DNA of 64,000 bases from Membranipora membranacea (Eukaryota; Bryozoa; Gymnolaemata; Cheilostomatida; Membraniporidae), in assembly GCA_914767715.1 (NCBI GenBank), contig OU612070.1, positions 19,082,025-19,146,024 of the forward strand, in the 5' to 3' direction. The position numbers and the translations under genes are program-made. How positions within the stretch are numbered: position 1 is the first letter of the stretch; each line of letters opens with the position of its first letter. Below, piece after piece: positions 48,901 to 58,100 of the stretch. Under the pieces are notes generated by a model. It was not told where the DNA came from. It saw only the letters and a list, made by a program, of their open reading frames with translations, and searched no databases.

Positions 48901-50438
48901 CCATCAGGTGCATTTCCACTGAAAATGCATATTTGGCACACGTGATAGGGTCTTTGAGTCTTTCGTAGGCAAATTTCTTGGAACCGATTGGTTTCGTTCG
49001 AAAATTACTGATCTTGATGGTAGTTTTTACTAGCCGGTGATCCGTGAAAGTATTCAGACCATAAAGTTTGCTTTTTTCGTACAGTAAACAGTCAAAAAGA
49101 TAAACAGTCAAAAAGATAAACAGTTATTCTTCTGGTCTCTGACTATGTGTGCTAGGGACCATTTTCCTATGCTGCGTGAATTAAAGAGTACCCGAATAGT
49201 GAAAGTACTTCTTGGACTCTCGAACTCAGAAAAATCTCTTGTTATTGTAATTTCGATGAAGATGAATAATTTTTGTCATTTATAAAGAAACGGATTGATC
49301 CAAGTGGCCCTTAAACTTCAAAGATATGATGAAAACTGGCTCTGGTATGTTCTCATATGTTTTCATTTTAACCGGTTACTTTATTTATGTTTTAGTTATT
49401 TAGCGATGACAGTGACAATGTTTGGAGGGATCTCTTTGGTTAAACCTTTTATAGTGGTACCAGTTTACCAGGCATTGGTGAATCTTGCAATGTAAGTTTT
49501 TTTCACCACAGCCTAAAGTTAATATAAAGGTAGTAAAAGTTGTATTTTTTCAAATCTTGATCGAATTCAGGATTCACATCTGTGCTATAGTCCAATCAGT
49601 ACAATAATGGGTGAAAGTCTGCAATAAATCTTTTTTGTTTTCTCAGGAAAGAGTTTTATTAAAGAGGGACTTATGGTCACGTTCACCTTCTCCAATACCC
49701 AACCAGGTTGATAGATCAATCAATTCTTATTCTGGACATGTGCTTCATTTTGGAGCCAAATACAAAGTGAATCTTTGTTTATATGAACCAAACTACCTAT
49801 GCAAGACAGACTGATTTGTGGTTTTAGATCTAATGGGCATGGCAAAGACAGTTTAAACACGTTTGCCATCATTTCCGCAGCTGCAAATTTTTCGTGGGCA
49901 GTTGGAGCTATGATGGGTCCGCCAATAACTGGGATAATAACCCAGCTTCTCGGTTTTCCATGGGCAACAACTATCAATGCATTCACTGATTCAGCAACGG
50001 TAAGTACAAGCTGGTTTTGGGTCTTGCTTGCTCTTAGGTCTTGAACATAACGATGCAAGCAAGCTTGGGGTTACTTTACACAGCATGATTGATTTCTGTC
50101 TTGTCTGCAACAGCTGATTGTTGAGGCGCTATCTGAAATAGCTCATTCACCCTTCAACGTTGGTAACATTAGTGTGGGCAGGCTACCTGGGTTGGATGGT
50201 TGGTGGGAGCAGTCTCGGTAAATCCATTCGACAAGAGAGGACAACTCAAATATAAATTGAAATAGTTGTGAGTTCGGTTTGATTGAGTTGTGTTTATATT
50301 GGTCTTGCAAATATTTACTTACTTTGGTTAATAAAAGCTTTGTAGTTGATAATCATATTTTTCTCCTATTTTCTATAGATTGCAGGTCTGGCTATGTTCC
50401 TGATAATCATGATAATGTTAAGGAAGCCACTCGCCTAG
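39931..50438 (+). CDS. MFS transporter, SLC18B1-like, 11 exons
   Basis: Exons: 39,931-40,200; 40,704-40,777; 41,960-42,107; 42,467-42,535; 44,909-44,996; 45,865-46,010; 46,199-46,294; 46,643-46,746; 49,396-49,491; 49,828-49,999; 50,379-50,438. All introns are GT-AG, the frame holds across every junction, and the sum is 1,323 nt (440 residues plus stop). A short acidic N-terminus with an LL pair (EEEQLLNNEDKQ) precedes hydrophobic segments consistent with 12 membrane spans. The TM2-3 loop reads IGPICPLIVRKITAKK, a degenerate MFS motif A without the usual D-R pair. Later motifs (GYTLGGMIGGALIK; GAMMGPPITGIITQLLGFPW) match the TM5 and TM11 glycine motifs of SLC18B1, known in mammals as a vesicular polyamine exporter. 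The substrate here is unknown. Exon-intron structure and length favour a working gene. Confidence 0.9.
41028..41459. mobile_element. hAT-like MITE in intron 2
   Basis: TIRs are TAGCGCTGTCACGATT (left) and AATCGTTACAGCACTGG (right). The direct flank TACACAG is at 41,021-41,027 and 41,460-41,466 (7 bp, 8 with one mismatch). The interior is AT-rich, with repeated CGATTTTCAATTT-like runs, and has no transposase. Confidence 0.75.
43894..44103. mobile_element. 210-bp palindromic MITE in intron 4
   Basis: It begins TCTCAGAATTGTCATCTAAT and ends with the mirror ATTAGGTGACAATGCTGAGA. Inverted arms of about 75-80 bp (including GGGTATGAAATTA and its mirror TAATTTCATACCC) have a short middle. No clear target duplication. 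Confidence 0.7.
44180..44315 (+). repeat. Interspersed repeat shared by introns 4 and 9
   Basis: Resembles 49,658-49,795 in intron 9, same orientation. Shared blocks include CCAGGTTGATAGATCA and AGCCAAATACA/CGCCAAATACA. Diverged, non-coding, origin unknown. Confidence 0.6.
45032..45685. mobile_element. hAT-like non-autonomous element in intron 5
   Basis: Exact 8-bp target duplication TATACTAG at 45,024-45,031 and 45,686-45,693. The termini GTAGGGCTGGAACGGGTT and (mirror of the right end) TTATTGGAACAGGTT are similar but decayed. The interior has no transposase; a 67-codon ORF inside has no domain. Length 654 bp. Confidence 0.75.
46842..48125 (-). pseudogene. RTE-like reverse transcriptase, C-terminal frame
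   Basis: 427 codons holding RT motif A to the catalytic YADD, the thumb, and the RWLGHLFRLP tail. Intact as a frame but separated from its N-terminal half by the break at about 48,160. Confidence 0.85.
48146..49111 (-). pseudogene. RTE-like LINE ORF, N-terminal frame
   Basis: 321 codons. The start is the tail of an endonuclease domain (DHRLVKTTIKI). Then comes a basic linker, and last the RT fingers: KKAVKSLKNNKSAGEDKLKA and TGEIPKEIKEGLLLPLQKPG. The frame ends shortly after by frameshift. The missing endonuclease N-terminus is due to 5' truncation. Confidence 0.82.
49658..49795 (+). repeat. Interspersed repeat, intron 9 copy
   Basis: Partner of 44,180-44,315; see that entry. It ends about 30 bp before the exon 10 acceptor. 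Confidence 0.6.
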
Positions 50439-51289
50439 AACCTTGACGAGGCTCACTCTGAATAGATTGCCATCAGCTACAGAGATTCAATTCAGGGAAA
50501 AATATCATATATATATATAGCTGTAACCTGGAGATAAAAGTCTATCTGCACTGTAGCACAAGTGCTACAAAGAAGACCAAATGGCCCATTCAGTCATTTC
50601 GCCTTTGGAACCCGACCGTAGATTTGAAGTTTAACAACTCAAGCTCGTTTGAACCAATTCAGCTGCAACTGATTTGCCTGAATTGGTTGATTGCACATGC
50701 ATAGGAAAGTATACACAATGTGTCACTATGTGACTTCTGATATCGCAGGTCTCAGAGATGCCATTGTTTATGCTCTTGATTATTTTTTGCAGACCAAATA
50801 AGCAAATAAGTGTGTGCTCTTGTTCTTGATTCTTTCATTCTTTCTGCCAACTGTGTGGCGATATTTTGCTCAGACGGTTTGATTTATCCTTTCAATTCCA
50901 ATACATGACTGATATACAAAATATTCACCAAACCCTGCAATAACCAAACAGCCTGGCCGGTGATAGTAGTGCATTCCGATCCGAGGACATTGATAAAACA
51001 TTCTTCTGAACTTTTACAACAGTGTTTGAAGAACAAACAGGCAGCAATGAGTGTAGTATGATTTTCAACATGTTCAAACTGACAGATGGCTCATGCCTCT
51101 ATTACATTTACCACGTGTATGACTTAATCTCTGAAGTTGTCATCTAGTTACTTTTTACAACTACGTTGAGCTGTAAACTGTCATTAAATAGCTAAATAAA
51201 TAAATAAAAGTAGACTCATTGTTATTTACAGAAAATGCAACTTGATTCATGAAATCAGATAAATATGAGAGGCTATGATATAAATATGG
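50439..51289. other. 3' flank of the MFS gene
   Basis: The first ~70 bp (TGAATAGATTGCCATCAGCT) match the 3' flank of the - strand copy, so part of the 3' UTR was included in the duplication. AATAAA-type signals occur at about 51,190-51,207. No other gene seen. Confidence 0.5.
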
Positions 51290-52140
51290 ATGGTGGTATG
51301 ACATCGGCAATCACCTGTTTCCTGTTGCTAATGTCCAATTTGATTGGGTTCTTTTTCGATGCAACATTCAATAGTTTGTCAATATTTTGACCTGGTTGTT
51401 TATAATGAATAATAGTGATTGAAGAGATTGCCATCTGCTGGTGAGATGCATTACAAGGAGATGAGGCGATAACAATGCTATTCAACTGGTATCGGAATTA
51501 TTTGAAAAAAAGCTAGTGCTAATATAGAAAGAAACAAAACTGTACATACTAGCCACTATGTTGGCTCTGATTGCTGGGTAGGGAGAAGAAGAGCTACTTC
51601 AAGGTCATACGGTACTTTCAGAAAATTTAATCCGACCTTGACATTGCCAAACTTATAATCAGTGTGGGATATTGCAAAAGATGATAATTTGATGACCAGA
51701 AGTGGTTTCCGACTCTTAGATCACAGATCTCTTAGCAGGCACTCTAACGGTTGCACTATTATGCTGGTTGCAATTTATTCTGGTGATTTCTTTATACCCT
51801 GGAGGTCACTTAGTACATTTGTCCGAACATCTACTCACCATGAGGCATCTATGGAACACAAAGTGCAGTAATGCCAGTTTTCAAGATCAAAGCCAAATCC
51901 ATACATCCTTTTTCTTTATCAGATTTGTGGTTTGCTGATTTTACATCAAGTCCCAAATCCATAATATAATTTTCTAATAAGTCAATTTTTAACTGTCCTG
52001 GATCAAACACCACAAAATCAAAATCCAAACTATCATTCATTATAAACAACCAGATCGAAATATTGACAAACTATTGAATGTTGCATAAGATTGTTATGGC
52101 CTTATCTCCTTGAAATGCATCTCAACAGCAGATGGCAATC
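51290..52140. repeat. Inverted repeat between the two MFS copies
   Basis: 51,320-51,485 is an inverted copy of about 52,025-52,140 (for example ATTGCCATCTGCTGGTGAGA against its mirror at about 52,115-52,135; also AATAGTTTGTCAATATTTTG). Both belong to the 3' UTR of the - strand transporter copy, so this is a third copy of that UTR. The spacer of ~540 bp holds only a 66-codon ORF without a domain. Confidence 0.7.
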
Positions 52141-52166
52141 TCTTCAGAGAGAGCCGCTGCAAGACT

Positions 52167-55100
52167 CTATGCGAGCGGCTTCCTTAACATTCTCATGATT
52201 ACCAGGAACATAGCCAGACTTGCGATCTACAGAAAATAGAAGAAGGGATGATTACCAACAACAAAGCTTATATTGACCACAAGACGTTTTGGATGGGTGG
52301 GTCACGATACAGACCTGCTTATTTTGCCTAGTATATTAAAGCAAACAGAATGCACCCTTTTTTTTCTCATGAGCATTGAGAGAAAACAAGACCTTAAAGA
52401 AGTTTATACTTACAATTGCTGAATCTATGATTGCGAGGACAATCGTTGCCCATGGAAAACTGTGAAGCTGGATAATTATGCCGGTTATAGGCGGACCCAA
52501 CATAGCTCCAACTGCCCACGAAGAATTTACAGCTGCGGAAATTATGACAAAAGTGTTCAAGCTGTCTTTGTCATGCCCGTTACATCTGAAAACCAAATTT
52601 TTTGTGATAAGCATGCTATAAAAAAGCTGTTACATGAGAAAACTTGACTCAATTATTGCAGAGATGTTGCTACAGTTTGTGAATTCTGTATGCGGACGAG
52701 ATCTGAAAATAATATAAAATAACTCTAGTCTGTGGGTAAAGCCATCTTACCACTACAATTACACTTACATTGCAAGATTCACCAAAGCCTGGTAATTGGG
52801 TACCACTATAAAAGGTTCAAGGAAAGAGATCCCTCCGAACATTGTCACTGTCATCGGTAAGTAGCTAAAACATGCATTTAGTAGTTTACAGATTGAAATG
52901 AAAGGCCTAATTGGATTTACAATTGAAAAGATGAGGTAACATATTTTGTTCTGAGTTCCGTTTATTTCCAATTTCTTTAAGTTTAAAAGGCCACATGGAT
53001 CAATATGTCTTCTTTCTAAGAGAAAACAAGCTATTATATCTGCATCGAAATCACAATAAATTTGGTAAATCACTGAGGATTAGCATCAGCTAGAACTTAA
53101 GAACAAGATCAAGATTTGACAATTTAATGGCAACAATATATGCACCAAACTCAGCCCGAGCCAAACTTTGCCCCATGCAATGAAACTTGGTCCCATGTTC
53201 GGTTTGGTTTCTATTTCATCAAACAAGTAAAGATATAGGAAACTAAAAATATTAGCTGAACCCTTGACCATAATTATTAATAAAATGCTCTCAAAACAGC
53301 GAAAGTTCTCCCTCTATTCAAAAAAGGTTGCACTAAATCTCGTAAAAATTACAGCCCAATATCAATTTTATCTACTTTCAGCAAAATCTTTGATAGAGTA
53401 GTTAACTCACAAATTACGGCCAATTTAGAACACAATAACACTTTAAACGCACAACACTATGGCTTTAGGAAACATAAAAATACTAATCAGGCAATTACAT
53501 TGTTCGCAGACAAAGTGTGAACAGCCATGAGCAATGGAAACTCTGTGCTAGTTGTTTTTCTTGATTTTAGCGAAGCTTTCGATACAATTGACCATCATAT
53601 TATCATACTTTCAAAATTAACTCATTTAAATTTTAAACCAAGTGCAACTGAGCTAATCAGATCATACCTTGCTAATCACCAACAAATAACTGAGATAAAT
53701 AATAACATATTTTCTGAGCCACGTTCTATAAACACTGGGGTTCCACAAGGATCTATTCTGGGTCCAACGCTGTTTTTAATTCATATTAATGATCTAGCCA
53801 ATGCAACTATAACTCTTGACCCAAATCTCTATGCCGATGACACAAATCTGTTTTTTTAAGCTAAAGATTTAAACCAGCACCCAATTCAAATTAACGCTTC
53901 TCTTACATCAGTAGCAGAATGGTGCAATGAAAATAAACTAACTTTGAATCTTGAGAAAACCAACTATATAGTTTTTAAGATCACCAAAACAAACGACCCT
54001 TGATAGCAAACTCCATCTAACAAGTTAAAAGCGCCAAGTTCCTTGGCTTGACTATTTCGATGAGCATTTAAACTTGGAAAACTCATATAGAACATCAAAT
54101 GAAACCTCTTAGACCGGCGGCCTCTCTTATGTACAGAATTTCTCAATATCTGGGAATACGTTTCATTCATATTTAATAATTCATTTATACTGTCCAAATT
54201 GAGCTATTGTATTGATATATGGAGCAATGCAGCAGCAACCAATTCCAATAAGATATTGTTAATTAAAAAAAAATTCTTAGGATCATTTATAAGTCAGAAA
54301 GATTAGCTTCATCCACTCCACTTTTTAATAAATCAAATAATTTTAGGATAAATGAGCTTTATGAATTTAAAACATTAATCTGTGCCAATAAAACATTTCA
54401 CTCCTCTAATTTACACCATCATACACCACCACCACCACCATCATGTCTACAACCATTGGTGTTGAGAGGTAACTTTTCTTACCCCAACCCTGCCAGGCCA
54501 ACGGCCTGGCGCCTGGTGGGTGCGGGAGGGGCGACTGAGCGCCCTCCCGCGCTGGAAAATTTTTTATATAAGGAAGCAAAATGGAGCAAATCTATCCATC
54601 TCACAGTGAGATAATGTAATCATTTATACATGTGATAATCCCCTTACAATCTTGCTTTGATTGCTTTGCTATGGTAGATTGAAGTCGTTAAAATTTGCCC
54701 TGCTGGAATTTCCAGTCCCTTCCCACTAAAATAACCTACTTAAAATGAACATGTCCTTTGAATAACCAACTCTTCTTCATTCCTTCATTACAAACACCTG
54801 CTAGGCATAGTGTGCCAGCAAACTTCCAATAAAATCACTCACAGAGACAACCAGTTAGAACACAAGTATGATGATGATGGTGGTGGTGAATGAGTGGGTC
54901 CAGTCTATTAACCAGAATTGAATCAATGAACTAGGTTTAGTTCATTGATTGAATAGTAGGGCACAGGGTGGGTGAATGAGAGAGAAAGAAGAAGAATGAA
55001 ACTGAGAATGAAACTCTAACTGTTTCCTCTATCCACCCACCAAACAAGCATAATCTATTGGTCAGGAGTACATCCACTGTGGAATATATTAGAATTAACT

Positions 55101-58100
55101 TACCTCTTAGTCTTGGAGAATTGAAATTCATAATAGATTCTTGTTATTCCATTGAAAAAATAGGAAAAGCATTGACACTCATGGGAAAACCACTGAGCTT
55201 GAGATTTTGCTTTAGCAAGAATATAGGATTGTTTCCATAGAATAGAGTCAAATGTGCACTCTCTCCATCAAAAAACTGTACATATGTGAATTTTAGGCTA
55301 TGACCTTTGACTGAACTGGCCGAAATCCAAATGAACACGCAACAGATCAATCTTGTGGGTGGGTAGTAATAATTTCAGGAAGTATGATCAAACTAAAAGA
55401 TTTTAGGTCTAAAATCTTTGGAAAAGGAGACTTGAATAAAATGTCCTTTGAAACGGTTTGACAACTCCCAAATAAAAGAGAAGAAAAATGTATCAGAATG
55501 GACATTCAGTGCAGTTTAGCCCACCCCAACGCTGATGGTGGAGCGTTGGGCCTACTCCAACACCAAAAACTCTTACCCCAACGTCGTTGGGGACCGTTGG
55601 GGCTCCCCAACACCACTGTCTACAACACAGGTTCATCCAACATAAAACTTCATCGCCCCAATCCCACAACCAGTTCAGGTCAACGAAGAATCTCATATCA
55701 AATGACAGCACTGTGGAACAAGCTGCCTGACAACCTGAAATCAGTGAAGAGTCAGGCCGCCTTGAAAACGGCCCTCAAGTGCCAATTCGTGGCTTTAGGG
55801 TTTGAACTTTCTTTGTCATAATTCAATTGTTATCTATCGCCGCATCTCGTACGGCAATTTGTCAAAGCTATTGGGGATGATTGATTGCATGGGGCCAAGT
55901 TTGATTACATGGGGCCAAGTTTGGCTCGGGCTAAGTTTGGCTCGGGATAAGTTTGGCTCGGGCTATGTTTGGCTCGGGCTAAGTTTGGCTCGGGCTAAGT
56001 TTGGCTTGGGCTAAGTTGTCGCGGATTCAATTTGGACATTAATTATACTTACTTTTTATCCTTGAAGAGTGAAGCAAGAATTGGATTCGGACACATGAGG
56101 AGGAAGCAGAGTATGTATACCGGTGAGGTGAGTAATATTGTGGAGTACACATATCCCTGTGTGTGACAAAATGGAATGAGGGTCAGCAATTTTGCTATGG
56201 TAAGTCAAAGGCGATTTTTAAGTAATGAAGCAAACTGGAGAAAATTTCTTGACATCCGCAACAACAAAGACAAATTCTTGTCATGACATCTTCTGATAGT
56301 CCAAGGCATCACATTATGGTGATTGAAAGAAAGGAAATAAGAATTGCTCCTTATTGACATTTTATACAGACCCTGTTCGTTATTGCTGACGCTCCTAGGG
56401 TACCAACCATGTACATCAGTGGCGCTATGGAATAATACAAGCTCCAAGTTGATATCGGAATACCAAACTGCAAGGATAAAAAAAAACTTATTTTCTAATG
56501 GCTTCACTTTTAAATATTATTAACGTGATTATGTACACATGCATGATCAGACAAAGTTTTTATTTTTTTATTTTTTTTACACTTTATCGGTTGGCGAGAA
56601 TGAAAGTACGATCAGCACTTACAAAACAAAACTGCTTTTCTTCCAATTGCAATGGCATTTCTATAGGTATATTACTACTTTGGGGCTCATTATCCCATGA
56701 TTGATTACAAGCCCGTATCCCTCAATATACTGAATCATAATGTAAGAAACATCTGGCTTTCCCAACGCAAATTAGCAGCAGAGAAAAGAGTTTGTACAAG
56801 CATTGAATGTCTATTGGGGAGACTGATATGCATGTCCATTACAGAATGGCAACAATTTGATAATCTTAACAATGTCTTGATCAGATATAATACCACAATA
56901 AGGCGGTAGAATACTGCCATCACGAAATTGCCATAGCCCGTAGGTTGCCCAAAGTCAAACAGCAAAGTCAAACAACGACTGCTGTGTCAGGATATTATAC
57001 GCGATATACTTCACCAACCATAAACTATCACACTTTTGTTATTGAGATGACCAAGGAGTTCGCTGGTGACCAGCGGGGTTTGGATAGCCATATGTCAATG
57101 TGACAAGATATGATATTATATAAAACTGCCATTACTATGACTGCGCATCAGATAGTGCTTAGTTCAAAAACATGCAGATGGTCCTCAATAAACATAAAAA
57201 AAACATTATTATCATTGAGTGTATAATAGCTACTTACTGTTACGACTATCCAGTCACCAATCATGTTGTAGATACCAATATCTCCAAAATTTGCGGCCAC
57301 AACCACAAGCAGTAGAATCATAGCACCTGGCAGTGTGATAAAGTCACATAACCCTTTCGCTTTTCCACCAACATTCACATCAACTAGATTGAAATACAGA
57401 AGTCTGATGATTGATTAGTGACCTCGCATTGTGGAAGATCAAAAATAGAAGGATCTACCCCTCATTAAATGTGGTCTCTAAGACAAGGAGGTCTTGTCTT
57501 GTCTTTGAGAAGAGGCTGGCCAAGGTAACCTGGGTTCAGGTCTCAGGGACCCATAGAACTCAAGCCTTCCATAAAACAAAGTTTAATCTAGCATCGTTGT
57601 TCAAAAAGCCCCAAAATACAAATGAATCGGAGCAAATCTGAAACTGTGATGCACGTTGGCTTAGCTGCCCCCTTTAAGACGGATTGACCAAAGGTTCGCT
57701 GCCTCACTTGTTTGTAGAATTGGCATGAGGTTACGATGTGAAGGGCTGTGTTGTTGTCTTGACCACATTTTGGGCAGTCTATTTCATTTGTTAGCTCGAG
57801 ATTTTGCAGGTGTACCTTGAATGACCCGTGGCCAGTTACATAGATGCCAAAATGTCCTGGTACCCAAATGACCTTGATATCATTCCTAGGTGTGCTTCCA
57901 CCTGCCTGCGACAGAGAGCAACCTGGTGCAGATAATGTGGCCTAGCCCCTAAGGCAACCAATATTATGCCGCCCATGCTTCGGGATGTGGCGTATGCTAT
58001 AACAACTTGATCAGCAGAAGATTTTATCCTTACTGCAAATACTAGGTTGTATCCTTTCTCTACTCCCAGTATGGAAAGCATTGGCATAAGTTCACTCACC

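Larger units (their letters stand above)
46842..49111 (-). mobile_element. LINE (RTE-like), 5'-truncated, nearly intact ORF
   Basis: On the - strand: the end of an endonuclease (FTDHRLVKTTI), a long linker, an RT with MDMSRAFDTVNRKVLL (motif A), GTPQGDCLSPTLF and LQYADDICWVAG (catalytic), then the C-terminal RTRRIRWLGHLFRLPED. The coding frame is open except for one break: an apparent single-base loss in the GGGGCCCC run at 48,157-48,164 shifts the frame between GKAEGPQ and LRPIILLSML. It is 5'-truncated within the endonuclease. The near-intact frame suggests a relatively recent insertion. It lies in intron 8 of the transporter, antisense to it, ending 95 bp from the exon 8 donor. The clade label rests on motif style. 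Confidence 0.87.

Noticed and set aside
51849-52049. 66-codon ORF between the transporter copies
   Set aside because: No domain and no sign of conservation; lies in the spacer between UTR repeats.
53140-55940. Inverted CTCGGGC repeats as TIRs of one large transposon around the LINE
   Set aside because: Only a single copy on the left against an expanded array on the right, no target duplication, and boundaries do not coincide with the LINE.
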